Source: Arenibacter amylolyticus
Lineage (GTDB): Bacteria; Bacteroidota; Bacteroidia; Flavobacteriales; Flavobacteriaceae
Assembly: GCF_002150785.1 (NCBI RefSeq)
Contig: NZ_MTAZ01000045.1
Location: 1 to 64,000 of the forward strand
Direction: 5' to 3'
DNA: 64,000 bases
The first letter of the stretch is position 1. Every line of letters begins with the position of its first letter. Positions 7,952-16,878 of this stretch are shown piece after piece. The notes beneath the pieces are model-generated. The model did not search any database, had not been told where the DNA came from, and worked only from the letters and a program-made list of their open reading frames with translations. The translations under genes and the position numbers were made by a program.

Positions 7952-9616
7952 TTATCGGCTGTATTTTTTGCGTCTAAAAGCGTTAATTGCCCATCCAAAC
8001 AAAAGGGTCAAAACCAGTGGCAGGCCAATATTAATCAGCTGCCATTTGGTTTTTTGCTCACTAATTTTCACCTCGTCCAAAAATGGTATCGCTACTTTCT
8101 TTGTACGAATGTTTATAAGTCCATTATCGTCTAAAAGGTAATTAAGGCAATTAATCAGGAATTCTTTGTTGCCATAATAGTTATTTGTCCACTTGTCATA
8201 CCCCAATTCCAACGGTCTTCCGTTGCGAATTTGGTTCTTAATTAGGTCACCATCCGAAATAACGATCATCTTATTTTGGGGTCCCTTGTCCAACACCTTC
8301 TCTAGGGCAATAGGTTTTACCCTATTGGTAAAAGTGGAGTTAAATTCCCCTTCTACCAAAACCGCCAAGGGTATATGGCCCGTTTCATAGTTTTCTATAC
8401 TGGGAATACTATTAATTATTTCCAAGCTAATTTGTCTAGGAGCACCCTCTGCCTTGGAATAGGGGGAGCTTTCCAGTAATATATGCTTGTTATACGAACT
8501 GGAAAGGGTATCTATAGATCCTGCAAACTGGAACCGTAGCGCTTCCAAATTGGTGTTGATGGGATGATCGTTTTTGGAGATAACCATGGGGTGGTAGTGC
8601 CAAGGTACCGGGTTGTACTGGGAGTCATTTCCTTCTCCGGTGGCCATTACTATCTGGGTGGCATAGAAATCATTAATTAGATTGGCATTCAACCTAAGTC
8701 CATATCGAAAGAAAAAATCGTCCAAATTCAATTGTCGGGGAAAGGCCAGGGCCGTGCCCTGTTCATTGTAAAGGCTATCCATTTCCATGGCTACCTGATC
8801 TATAAGCCATAGGGATTTTCCTCCTCCGGTAATATATTGGTCTAAAATAAACTTCTCTTCCTCGGTGAAGGCTTCCGTAGGTTTAGCAATTAGTGCCAGG
8901 TCAAAGTCGCGCAACTGATCTAATACTCCTTGTGGATTGCTGGCAACAGAATCTAAGGTAATGGCCCCAATATTGTAATAGTCCCGGATAGTGGTGAGGT
9001 AATCTGCCATGAAAATATCCTCTAGCTGTCCATTGCCCTTAATAACGGCAACCCGCTTTTTATCGGTCAAATTTAATTGGGTAAAGGCGTTGGCAAAGGC
9101 ATATTCCAAGTGCTGAACGGAATTGTTAACCCGCTCCTCGGAACTAGCTCCCAATTTATTTTTTAGAAGGGGAACTTTTACGGATTTAGTTCCGTAAGTA
9201 ACAATGGCCCATGGAAATATAATTTCTTGCGAGACCTTTCCACCCTGTTCCACGGTTACCTGAGTGGGAGTAAGTCCCAAACCTTGTAGTTCCCCAATCA
9301 TCGCTTCCGTAGAGGGGGCATCCTCCATAGGGTCTACAAACGCAAATTTTAGGTGCTTGTTCTTAGAAACATATTCTCCCAGTAATTGTCGGGTTTCGTC
9401 CCGTAACCTCAAGAACTCCGGGGGTAAATTCCCCTCTAGTAGAATGTCTATAATCACCGGGGCATTAAATTTTTCCACGGCTTCTATGGCAGGTTGAGAT
9501 AGGGTATACCTTTTGTCTTCCGTAAGATCTGCCCGGGTGTAGAAAATATTCCCTAGGACATTAAACAAAATCAGCACTAACAATGCCTTTAAAATGGATA
9601 GCAAGCTGTTTCCCAT
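7952..9616 (-). CDS. gldG: Gliding motility ABC transporter component GldG
   Basis: A 554-residue membrane-anchored protein. An N-terminal hydrophobic helix (about 8-26) precedes a long extracytoplasmic region, and a C-terminal helix near 525-545 is followed by a basic tail (RRKKYSR). Length, topology and sequence match GldG, the predicted auxiliary/substrate-binding partner of the GldA-GldF ABC transporter needed for gliding in Flavobacterium. Its ATG overlaps the gldF stop codon in a TAATG, which indicates translational coupling. gldA is not in this window, as is common. Confidence 0.95.
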   Translation of the reverse strand: MGNSLLSILKALLVLILFNVLGNIFYTRADLTEDKRYTLSQPAIEAVEKFNAPVIIDILLEGNLPPEFLRLRDETRQLLGEYVSKNKHLKFAFVDPMEDAPSTEAMIGELQGLGLTPTQVTVEQGGKVSQEIIFPWAIVTYGTKSVKVPLLKNKLGASSEERVNNSVQHLEYAFANAFTQLNLTDKKRVAVIKGNGQLEDIFMADYLTTIRDYYNIGAITLDSVASNPQGVLDQLRDFDLALIAKPTEAFTEEEKFILDQYITGGGKSLWLIDQVAMEMDSLYNEQGTALAFPRQLNLDDFFFRYGLRLNANLINDFYATQIVMATGEGNDSQYNPVPWHYHPMVISKNDHPINTNLEALRFQFAGSIDTLSSSYNKHILLESSPYSKAEGAPRQISLEIINSIPSIENYETGHIPLAVLVEGEFNSTFTNRVKPIALEKVLDKGPQNKMIVISDGDLIKNQIRNGRPLELGYDKWTNNYYGNKEFLINCLNYLLDDNGLINIRTKKVAIPFLDEVKISEQKTKWQLINIGLPLVLTLLFGWAINAFRRKKYSR

Positions 9617-10356
9617 TATCTAGTTTGATTTTTTAGCTGATTCATGGTTAGGAATAAAAAGAACGCGCAAAGACCTATAAAGTATACAATATCCCGAGTG
9701 TCTAGCACCCCGCGCGCGATACTATCAAAATGGGCTTTCATCCCTATTTTTTTTATCAATAAGTGCCAATTCCCTGAAGGGATGGTTTCCGCGATTCCTT
9801 CAAAGCCGTAAAAAATTAAAAAACTTAGTACCATGGCTAAGATAAAAGCCACAATCTGATTTTCCGATAGGGTAGAGGCAAATAATCCTATTGCCGTATA
9901 GCTGGCGATAAGGAATAACAACCCAAAATAGGATCCCAAAACCATTCCTAGATCCAAATTACCCACGGTGGTACCCAATTCTGAAATGGTATATACGTAG
10001 AGGAGGGTGGGAATGATAGCGATCACGGACAATAAAAAGGTCCCTAGAAATTTTCCCATCACTAAATTCATCAGGGATATTGGCTTTATAAAAAGCAATT
10101 CTAAGGTGCCCATTTTCTTTTCTTCGGAAAAGCTCTTCATGGTAATTGCGGGAATTAGGAATAAAAATACCCAAGGAGCAAGGAGGAAAAATAGTCCCAT
10201 ATCTGCAAACCCGTAATCAAAGAGGTTATAAGGGCTTTTAAAAACCCAAAGGAATAGTCCATTTAGTACCAAGAACAGTCCAATCACCAAATACCCTATG
10301 GGAGAGGTGAAGAACGACTGGATTTCTCTTTTAAAAATTGCGATCATGCGGTTCAA
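9616..10356 (-). CDS. gldF: Gliding motility ABC transporter permease GldF
   Basis: A 246-residue ABC-2 type permease with six hydrophobic segments. It begins MIAIFKREIQSFFTSPIGYLV and contains the KSFSEEKKMGTLELLFIKPIS segment typical of ABC-2 permeases. Adjacent to gldG in the conserved order gldF-gldG. It probably forms the membrane channel of the GldAFG transporter. It is co-directional with and 11 nt downstream of the small monooxygenase gene, so it is likely read from the SAM-hydrolase promoter. Confidence 0.95.
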   Translation of the reverse strand: MNRMIAIFKREIQSFFTSPIGYLVIGLFLVLNGLFLWVFKSPYNLFDYGFADMGLFFLLAPWVFLFLIPAITMKSFSEEKKMGTLELLFIKPISLMNLVMGKFLGTFLLSVIAIIPTLLYVYTISELGTTVGNLDLGMVLGSYFGLLFLIASYTAIGLFASTLSENQIVAFILAMVLSFLIFYGFEGIAETIPSGNWHLLIKKIGMKAHFDSIARGVLDTRDIVYFIGLCAFFLFLTMNQLKNQTR

Positions 10357-10367
10357 TTAGGGTTTTG

Positions 10368-10652
10368 TTATTGTTTTTCCAAAGACCATGCTTCCGGTTT
10401 TTCCTCAAAAAGCAACTTGGTCTTTTTCCAAATTTGGCCAAAATATTCCGATTTTCTATACGCCTCCAAATGGGCCTTGCTTTTCCAATGGCTATGAGTG
10501 AAAAAAACACGTGGGTCTTCTATGTCTTGTAGCAACTCCAAAAACGTACATCCATCCACCTTTTGCATAGCTATCCGGTGCTTTTCAAAGAGGGATTTAA
10601 AACTAGTAATGTTTTCGGACTTAAAGGTTAATTTTACGATTCTCACCATCAT
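10368..10652 (-). CDS. Antibiotic biosynthesis monooxygenase-like (ABM fold) protein
   Basis: A 94-residue protein with the dimeric ferredoxin-like ABM pattern: a starting strand MVRIVKLTFK, a helix with FKSLFEKHR, a strand GCTFLELLQD, then FFTHSHWKSKAHLEAYRKSEYF, which is the usual strand-helix block. Such small proteins include quinol monooxygenases and heme-degrading enzymes, but the substrate cannot be assigned. The start could be the second Met (10649). It lies between a SAM-hydrolase gene and gldF with 11-nt gaps, so it is part of that operon. Confidence 0.8.
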   Translation of the reverse strand: MMVRIVKLTFKSENITSFKSLFEKHRIAMQKVDGCTFLELLQDIEDPRVFFTHSHWKSKAHLEAYRKSEYFGQIWKKTKLLFEEKPEAWSLEKQ

Positions 10653-10663
10653 AGGGCAGGGGC

Positions 10664-11494
10664 TTATTCAAAATCAATGGCTATGGTATCCCTATAATCC
10701 AACCCTAATAGGGTAGAGGCGCCACCCACGGTATTGAGGTCGCTCTTATAGATCGCAATTTCCAAATATCCAGCGGTATTAAACAAGGCGAGAAGCTCCC
10801 CCGGGGTTTTGCGTTTTTCCCTTTCTTGATTGTAATCCACAATTTCACCATATTTACGGTGTATCTGTCTAATGCGTTTATTGCGGACAGACACAGTAAA
10901 AGGCCTCCCTTTTCCGTAGAGTAGAAAATCGTTTTGCTCTATATTAGTAACTATATTGCCGTAGTTGTCTATATAGATTACACTTCCAGAGAGGGTATTG
11001 CCATCGGCAGATAGCCTAGGCTTAACATCCCTAAGGTCTTTTAAATTCTTAAAATCCCTTCCTATCACTTCCAATTTACCACCTCTTGCAATATGGCAGG
11101 CAGTCTTCACAAAAACGTCCAATACCGGAAACGGACCATCCACCGAGTTGGGTAACTGAATTTCCACTACCTTTTCTGGTACTATCTCGGAAGTTATCAG
11201 ACCTATAACCCCATTGTTGGCCATGATAAAATAATGGTTGTCTACAAATGCCGCTATATGCTGATTTTCAGGGGATAGTTCAGAATCGATCCCTACAATA
11301 TGGATACTTCCGTCAGGGAAATTTTTATAGGAGTTTTTAAGGATATAGGCACACTCCTGAATGTTAAAAGGGGATATGGCATGTGAGATATCAACAATCT
11401 TGGGATCTCCCAGTTCTTTGTAAATTGTTCCCTTAATGGCCCCTACAAAATGATCTTTATATCCAAAATCTGTAGTTAATGTAATTATAGGCAT
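10664..11494 (-). CDS. SAM hydrolase / SAM hydroxide adenosyltransferase (DUF62)
   Basis: A 276-residue protein beginning PIITLTTDFGYKDHFVGAIKG, the hallmark N-terminus of the DUF62 family related to fluorinase and chlorinase. Family members hydrolyse S-adenosylmethionine to adenosine and methionine using water. Other conserved parts visible are DISH, IVGID, NNGVIGLI and the C-terminal domain IDNYGNIVTNI. First gene of the probable operon SAM hydrolase - ABM protein - gldF - gldG. It is divergent from phoH and its promoter is one half of the palindrome at 11539-11559. Confidence 0.9.
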   Translation of the reverse strand: MPIITLTTDFGYKDHFVGAIKGTIYKELGDPKIVDISHAISPFNIQECAYILKNSYKNFPDGSIHIVGIDSELSPENQHIAAFVDNHYFIMANNGVIGLITSEIVPEKVVEIQLPNSVDGPFPVLDVFVKTACHIARGGKLEVIGRDFKNLKDLRDVKPRLSADGNTLSGSVIYIDNYGNIVTNIEQNDFLLYGKGRPFTVSVRNKRIRQIHRKYGEIVDYNQEREKRKTPGELLALFNTAGYLEIAIYKSDLNTVGGASTLLGLDYRDTIAIDFE

Positions 11495-11514
11495 AGAGGA
11501 CTGTTGATATGTTT

Positions 11515-11580
11515 TTGTTTGGTGAGTAGTTTTTTACTTAATTTTGTGTCACAAAATTACACAAATTATTATCGAACCAA
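11515..11580. promoter_or_regulatory. Overlapping face-to-face promoters in a perfect palindrome
   Basis: TAATTTTGTG (11539-11548) and CACAAAATTA (11550-11559) are perfect 10-bp arms around T11549. Each arm is a -7 element (TAATTTTG), the left one for phoH and the right one, on the minus strand, for the SAM-hydrolase operon. TTG at 11515-11517 gives N21 for phoH (a second TTG at 11519-11521 gives N17). CAA at 11578-11580 gives N18 for the minus promoter. The two promoters must compete for polymerase, and the palindrome could also bind a dimeric regulator. Confidence 0.65.
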
Positions 11581-11622
11581 AATATTAAATTTATTTCTAA
11601 TCCTTTCTAATATACCTAATTT

Positions 11623-12576
11623 TTGAACGAACTTATCATAGAACTTACGGATATCGGCCCAAGGGAATTTTTTGGACAGAACAATGAGAATATTGATTTG
11701 TTGAAAAAGCATTTTCCGAAGCTGAAAATCGTTGCCCGTGGCAATAAGATCAAGGTGTACGGTGATGAGGCGCAATTGGATGAGTTTGATCGCAGATTTG
11801 ATATGCTAACCTCACATTACGCCAAATTCAATAAGCTTGATGTAAATAGTATAGAACGATTACTCACTGCTAATGGCCAGGAGGAAGTGGAATCTTCCAA
11901 GGCTAGTGGGGAGGTATTGGTGCACGGTACCCAAGGCCGACTAATTCGTGCGGTGACCTCCAATCAGCGAAAATTGGTAGATGCCGTAAATGCAAACGAT
12001 ATGGTTTTTGCCGTAGGCCCCGCCGGAACCGGGAAAACCTATACTGGGGTAGCGCTTGCCGTAAGGGCATTGAAGGAGAAACAGGTGAAACGGATTATTT
12101 TGACCAGACCAGCGGTAGAGGCCGGAGAGAATTTAGGTTTCCTACCTGGAGATATGAAGGAGAAACTAGATCCGTATATGCAGCCGTTGTACGACGCCCT
12201 TAGGGATATGATAGCTCCTGAGAAATTGGCCCATTATTTGGAAAATGGCACCATACAGATAGCGCCCATGGCATTTATGAGGGGGCGTACCTTAGACCAT
12301 GCCTTTGTAATTTTGGACGAGGCACAAAATACTACCCATGCTCAAATGAAAATGTTTCTTACTAGAATGGGGAAGCATGCCAAATTTCTGATTAATGGGG
12401 ACCCAGGGCAAATAGATTTACCAAGGCGGTATGTTTCCGGACTAAAAGAGGCCTTGTTGGTCTTGCAGAACGTAGACGGAATAAAGGTGATTTATTTGGA
12501 CGATAAGGATGTAATTAGACATAAATTGGTGAAAAAGGTGATAGATGCCTATAAAGGAATTGAGCACAATAATTGA
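11623..12576 (+). CDS. phoH: PhoH-family ATPase
   Basis: A 317-residue PhoH-like protein with N-terminal KH-like region (about 1-80) and a RecA-like ATPase domain. Walker A is GPAGTGKT (132-139) and Walker B VILDEAQ (about 229-235), followed by NGDPGQIDLP. The start is a TTG codon, since the conserved N-terminus NELIIELTDIGPREFFG begins directly there and no ATG lies nearby upstream. PhoH proteins are linked to RNA metabolism and phosphate stress, though precise function is unsettled. Its stop is 9 nt before the purC ATG. Confidence 0.93.
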   Translation: MNELIIELTDIGPREFFGQNNENIDLLKKHFPKLKIVARGNKIKVYGDEAQLDEFDRRFDMLTSHYAKFNKLDVNSIERLLTANGQEEVESSKASGEVLVHGTQGRLIRAVTSNQRKLVDAVNANDMVFAVGPAGTGKTYTGVALAVRALKEKQVKRIILTRPAVEAGENLGFLPGDMKEKLDPYMQPLYDALRDMIAPEKLAHYLENGTIQIAPMAFMRGRTLDHAFVILDEAQNTTHAQMKMFLTRMGKHAKFLINGDPGQIDLPRRYVSGLKEALLVLQNVDGIKVIYLDDKDVIRHKLVKKVIDAYKGIEHNN

Positions 12577-12585
12577 TTTTTCTTG

Positions 12586-13542
12586 ATGAGCAATACAATA
12601 ATTAATACAAATTTTAAATTCCCAGGTCAGAAGTCGGTCTATAAGGGAAAGGTGAGGGAAGTATATACCCTGGAAGACGATTTAATGGTGATGGTTGCTA
12701 CGGACAGACTGTCTGCCTTTGATGTGGTGATGCCAAAAGGCATCCCCTATAAAGGGCAAATCCTAAACCAGATAGCCACCAAAATGATGGCCGATACGGC
12801 CGATATAGTACCCAATTGGCTAATGGCTACTCCAGATCCCAATGTGGCCGTAGGTCACGCCTGCGAGCCTTATAAAGTAGAGATGGTTATCCGTGGATAC
12901 TTGTCCGGACACGCAGCTAGGGAATATGCAAAGGGAAAAAGGGATTTGTGCGGCGTTGCCATGCCCGATGGGATGAAGGAGAACGATAAATTCCCCACTC
13001 CTATACTTACCCCGGCCACCAAAGCAGAGATGGGCGACCACGATGAGGATATTTCTAGGGAAGAAATTCTGGAACGGGGAATTGTAAGTGAAGAAGAGTA
13101 TGTACAATTGGAAAAATATACCCGTGCCCTTTTTGAAAGAGGGACGGAGATAGCTGCCAAAAGAGGGCTTATTCTTGTAGATACCAAATACGAATTTGGG
13201 AAGACCAAGGAAGGAGAAATTGTATTGATCGATGAAATCCATACACCGGATTCATCCCGTTATTTCTATGCGGATGGATATCAGGAAAGACAGGATAAGG
13301 GAGAAGTACAAAAACAATTGTCCAAAGAGTTTGTTAGGCAATGGTTAATCTCTAATAATTTCCAAGGCCTAGAAGGACAGGTAGTTCCCGAAATGTCTGA
13401 TGCGTATATAGAATCGGTTTCCGAACGATATATAGAATTGTTCGAAAATATTACAGGTGAGAAATTTATAAAAGGGGATATCTCTAATATCCAGGAGCGG
13501 ATAGAGCGCAACGTACTCAATTATCTATCTACGAGGTCTTAG
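12586..13542 (+). CDS. purC: Phosphoribosylaminoimidazole-succinocarboxamide synthase
   Basis: A 318-residue SAICAR synthase, which joins aspartate to CAIR with ATP in purine biosynthesis. Recognisable blocks are [24 protein letters not shown], the ribonucleotide-binding [25 protein letters not shown] and [13 protein letters not shown]. It is the longer (about 300-residue) type rather than the short 240-residue type. ATG at 12586 is preferred to the TTG one codon earlier. It is probably co-transcribed with phoH and converges on the exonuclease gene with only 6 nt between stop codons. Confidence 0.97.
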   Translation: MSNTIINTNFKFPGQKSVYKGKVREVYTLEDDLMVMVATDRLSAFDVVMPKGIPYKGQILNQIATKMMADTADIVPNWLMATPDPNVAVGHACEPYKVEMVIRGYLSGHAAREYAKGKRDLCGVAMPDGMKENDKFPTPILTPATKAEMGDHDEDISREEILERGIVSEEEYVQLEKYTRALFERGTEIAAKRGLILVDTKYEFGKTKEGEIVLIDEIHTPDSSRYFYADGYQERQDKGEVQKQLSKEFVRQWLISNNFQGLEGQVVPEMSDAYIESVSERYIELFENITGEKFIKGDISNIQERIERNVLNYLSTRS

Positions 13543-13548
13543 GGAACC

Positions 13549-14214
13549 TTACCCAATTTTTAAAAGGTCTTTTAGTCTTAAAACGCCTTTTTCCTTGAGG
13601 CGCGATTTTATTTTTAAAAAGGCAATAGCGGTAATATAGGCATCCCCCATGGCGGTATGCCTATCTTTCCGCGATATATCAAATTTCTCTGCCAACTCGT
13701 CCAAGGAATAGTGTTCCTTTTTTTTGATGAGGTTGGAGGTTAACAGGGTGCTTTTATATAAATTGGAAGTGTCCATAACCAAGTTTTTTAGTTTAGGAAG
13801 TCCCATTCTCTCCAATGCCTTATTAATCATATTCATATCGAAAACCGCATGATGCGCTATGATTACCGCGTTCCCTAAATACCCCAATAGTTGTTGCATG
13901 GCCTCCTCCTCACTTATCCGGTATATATTCTCACTTTTTAAAATACCATGGATTTTGATGCTATCAGTATTGTAATGCTCCTGCTCCAAGTAGAGTTCCA
14001 AGCCTTCCGATACCAAGATAGATTGATTTTGAAGGGTAAGTGCCCCTATGGAAAGGATACGGTCATGGATATAATCAAAGCCCGTAGTTTCCGTATCCAA
14101 AACTACAAATCGGATTTCATGTAGCTCCGTGGGCAGCTTTTGCTCAAAACTCTGCACATATTCCTCCCAATACTTAGGGTGCGAAACCGGTTTTTTTCTA
14201 AAGAAATTAATCAT
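13549..14214 (-). CDS. DEDDh 3'-5' exonuclease (DnaQ/PolC-epsilon-like)
   Basis: A 221-residue protein. The DEDDh motifs are ExoI LDTETTGFD, ExoII IAHHAVFDMNM and ExoIII DRHTAMGDA (His and Asp five residues apart), so it should be catalytically active. It lacks polymerase-subunit features and is shorter than a full epsilon subunit plus tail. Its ATG overlaps the stop of the upstream cNMP/CBS/DUF294 gene by 4 nt, a strong sign of coupling. This gene pair recurs in other bacteria (established association), but the substrate, DNA, RNA or nucleotide-tagged molecule, is unknown. Confidence 0.9.
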   Translation of the reverse strand: MINFFRKKPVSHPKYWEEYVQSFEQKLPTELHEIRFVVLDTETTGFDYIHDRILSIGALTLQNQSILVSEGLELYLEQEHYNTDSIKIHGILKSENIYRISEEEAMQQLLGYLGNAVIIAHHAVFDMNMINKALERMGLPKLKNLVMDTSNLYKSTLLTSNLIKKKEHYSLDELAEKFDISRKDRHTAMGDAYITAIAFLKIKSRLKEKGVLRLKDLLKIG

Positions 14215-16127
14215 CGCATTAAATTTGAGACTTTGAAACGTACACTGATCAACTCCTGAATATCCCTAATGGTCTTAAAGGTCCGCTTCAGTTTTATCCG
14301 CTCCTCCTTGTTTAGTTGCTCTATGGCAATATACCTTCCAGAATCGTTATGCATCAGCCCCTGTTTGGTCCTAAATTTTAGTAGGGCCTTGGTAGCGTGG
14401 GAACAGGCCAAAAAGGTTTCCTTATTATTGGGTTCCAACTGGGCCAATTTATCAAATCGTTCAAAAGTATTGTTTACGTTTTTTACGGAATGGGATAGGA
14501 TAAGTACTCTGGCTGCATCGGTCAGCGGCATTAGGGCTCTCCGTTTTAAATCGAAGGTGTCCTTGTGTTCTCCATCGGCTTCCAATAATACCTGCCTAAA
14601 AAAACCGGTAGGAGAAGGGTTCTGGAGGGCTCCACTGGCCAAATGAAGATAGAAAAGGGGATATTTCTGGGTGATTTCAAAAATATGCTCAGACAATTCG
14701 TCGGCCAAGGCCTTATTTCCGTAGGTAACATTGTAATCAAAAAATATAGAGGAAAGCAACACCTCATCAGATCCGGGATTAGTGATCCATTGGGTTACTT
14801 TCGCCTTCCATTCATCAAGGCTATGGCACCAATTGGGATTGGAGGCCATCATCTCTGCGGGACAATAATCATATCCAATATCGAACAGCCCCTTGTTAAT
14901 TATTTTAGCCAGTTTTAGAAAATAATCGGTGGTTTCCTGAAGGTCTTCCTCAGGGACATTTTCAAATACCAGGGCATTATCCTGATCGGTTTGTAGTAAT
15001 TGCTCACTACGTCCCTGACTTCCTAGCGAGAGCCAGGTAAATTTAACCGGGGGCTTGCTGGGCATTTCTTTCAAAGAAAGCTTTATAACCTGCTTAATGC
15101 ATACATCGTTTAGTTCGGTAATGATTTTTGAGGTGAGGGTCATTGGGATATTCTGTTCCAAATATCCAGATAGTAAATGGTCAATACTTTTCCGTAGGCG
15201 CTTAATGGACTTTATTTTCTTGGCCCGCTTAATGGCTTTAATCAATACCACAGGATTATTCCCCATGGCCACCATAATGTCGTGCTTAGACAATATCCCA
15301 ACAGCCTTGGTATTTGGCGTGCCGTCCTTAGTGATACATAAATGACTAATATTATCTTTCATCATAGCCATTTGTGCCTGCGTGATGGTAAGGTGTTTGG
15401 TGAAGGTGGTGACAGGGGACACCATTATTTTGGAGGCTTCAACCGTAATAGGATATTTTCCCGTAACAATATTGTTGCGCAGGTCCCTGTCTGTGATGAT
15501 CCCAATGGGCAATTTGTTTTTTAAGACTACCATGGCCCCCACCTTGTTTTTAGTCATTTTTTCTGCCACCTCATTCACGGGGGTGTCTTCACGACAACTG
15601 ATCAGTTTTTTGGAATAGGTCACCGTCTGTAAGTCCATTAAGGGGGTATGAGGTGCAACCGGGTCTAATAACTCTTCATATAGTCTGCCACGATGACTTT
15701 CCGAATAGGGATTCCTAGTATTTGATGCAAAGCTGGCTATCAAATAATCGCCCACCTTATGATTCTGGAGGGCATAGGGTTTAAAAATATCTATGGGAAT
15801 AGCATATATAATACTTTCCTCCTTCGCCCTGGCCTCCATTTTATAATTTTCCGAAGCCATTAAGGGTCTAAGCCCAAAAATATCGCCTTCGTCACAGAGG
15901 TCAACCATGCTTTTTTCACTGCTTACTCTCAACGCAATAGCGCCTTTGTTTACAACGTAAAAGTGCGGGTGTGGCTTATCGTTCTCCAAAAAAACCGGAC
16001 TATCCTTATCCTTATAGATAATGATAATTTGCTCCGATAAGGCCAAAAGGTCGGATTTTCCCAAAAGATTGAACGGTGGATAACTTTTTAGAAAATCGGC
16101 CACCCTATGGGAAATGGTATTTTTCAT
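14211..16127 (-). CDS. cNMP-binding / CBS / DUF294 nucleotidyltransferase-like protein
   Basis: A 638-residue cytosolic multidomain protein. Residues ~10-135 are a cyclic-nucleotide-binding-type domain (GDIFGLRPLM block), ~165-295 are two CBS domains (GIITDRDLR and GILSKHDIM), ~335-480 are a DUF294 nucleotidyltransferase fold with the active-site motif GSQGRSEQ and DQD (369-383), and ~500-635 are the helical DUF294 C-terminal domain. The architecture implies that nucleotide binding controls a GlnD-like nucleotidyl transfer, which is inference. It is coupled to the downstream exonuclease gene. A 9-bp-arm palindrome lies 33-53 nt upstream of the start codon. Confidence 0.92.
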   Translation of the reverse strand: MKNTISHRVADFLKSYPPFNLLGKSDLLALSEQIIIIYKDKDSPVFLENDKPHPHFYVVNKGAIALRVSSEKSMVDLCDEGDIFGLRPLMASENYKMEARAKEESIIYAIPIDIFKPYALQNHKVGDYLIASFASNTRNPYSESHRGRLYEELLDPVAPHTPLMDLQTVTYSKKLISCREDTPVNEVAEKMTKNKVGAMVVLKNKLPIGIITDRDLRNNIVTGKYPITVEASKIMVSPVTTFTKHLTITQAQMAMMKDNISHLCITKDGTPNTKAVGILSKHDIMVAMGNNPVVLIKAIKRAKKIKSIKRLRKSIDHLLSGYLEQNIPMTLTSKIITELNDVCIKQVIKLSLKEMPSKPPVKFTWLSLGSQGRSEQLLQTDQDNALVFENVPEEDLQETTDYFLKLAKIINKGLFDIGYDYCPAEMMASNPNWCHSLDEWKAKVTQWITNPGSDEVLLSSIFFDYNVTYGNKALADELSEHIFEITQKYPLFYLHLASGALQNPSPTGFFRQVLLEADGEHKDTFDLKRRALMPLTDAARVLILSHSVKNVNNTFERFDKLAQLEPNNKETFLACSHATKALLKFRTKQGLMHNDSGRYIAIEQLNKEERIKLKRTFKTIRDIQELISVRFKVSNLMR

Positions 16128-16160
16128 AACTGGTATTTGGGGTAAATTTACTTAATACGG

Positions 16161-16180
16161 TTTATCCTTAAAAGGATAAA
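16161..16180. promoter_or_regulatory. Palindrome upstream of the cNMP/CBS/DUF294 gene
   Basis: TTTATCCTT (16161-16169) and AAGGATAAA (16172-16180) are perfect 9-bp arms around AA, 33-53 nt before the start codon of the minus-strand gene. Position and symmetry fit a repressor operator or promoter element. The remainder of the gap 16181-16423 shows no gene I can support. Confidence 0.4.
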
Positions 16181-16423
16181 GATACTGAAATCATAATTAT
16201 TTAACAGGCTACAACGGCTATGATTGGGAGGGCCCTAAACAGGGGTAAAAGGGGCATGGACAGCTTTAAAGTGGCCGTCTAGGGAGTGCGTTTAGGCGTT
16301 GGGGCCCATGGCCAAAACCCTAAGGAAAGCGGAGGACCATTTGCGTCTATAAATTAGGTGATAGAGAACTTAATGGAATAGAAGATTCTATAACTTTAAG
16401 CTAAACTCTAAAAACATGTACGT

Positions 16424-16744
16424 ATGAAAAAAGATTATTCAGATTGTTTGGAAGCCTGTTATAAGTGTATTCAGGATTGTGAGTATTGCTTGCTCCAAAT
16501 GGCCGGACTGGAAAGTAAAAACGATTGTCCTAAATGCTGTATCCTCTGTATAGAAGCTTGTTCAGCCGTGGTGAAGTTCTTAACGGCAGACAGCAGATTC
16601 TCCAAGGAGTATTGTAGATTATGTGCAGAGGTATGTGAATGGTGTGCGGAGCAGTGTGGGCAACATAAGCATTCCCATTGCCAAGAATGTGCCAATTCCT
16701 GTTTAGAGTGTATGGAGGAGTGTAAAAAGCTTATAGCTGCTTAA
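16424..16744 (+). CDS. Cys-rich four-helix-bundle copper-binding protein (Csp/DUF326-like)
   Basis: A 106-residue protein with 20 cysteines, mostly in CxxxC and CxxC spacing along predicted helices (for example CLEACYKC, CPKCCILCIEAC, CRLCAEVCEWCAEQC, CQECANSCLECMEEC). This matches the copper storage protein (Csp) family, in which a four-helix bundle lined with Cys thiols binds many Cu(I) ions. There is no signal peptide, so it is the cytosolic type. A His cluster HKHSH near residue 82 could help metal entry. No copper ATPase or regulator gene is adjacent. Copper binding is inferred from the family. Confidence 0.88.
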   Translation: MKKDYSDCLEACYKCIQDCEYCLLQMAGLESKNDCPKCCILCIEACSAVVKFLTADSRFSKEYCRLCAEVCEWCAEQCGQHKHSHCQECANSCLECMEECKKLIAA

Positions 16745-16878
16745 TCTAAAGCCCGTTGCATGCCCATAGGCAAACTAAGGGGACAATTTCATAATTTAAG
16801 AGAGGTGGGTATTAAATCATAAACATATTTTATGTAATTTATTAATTGAGTTTGCTCCCCTTGCTAATTTTATTTGGG

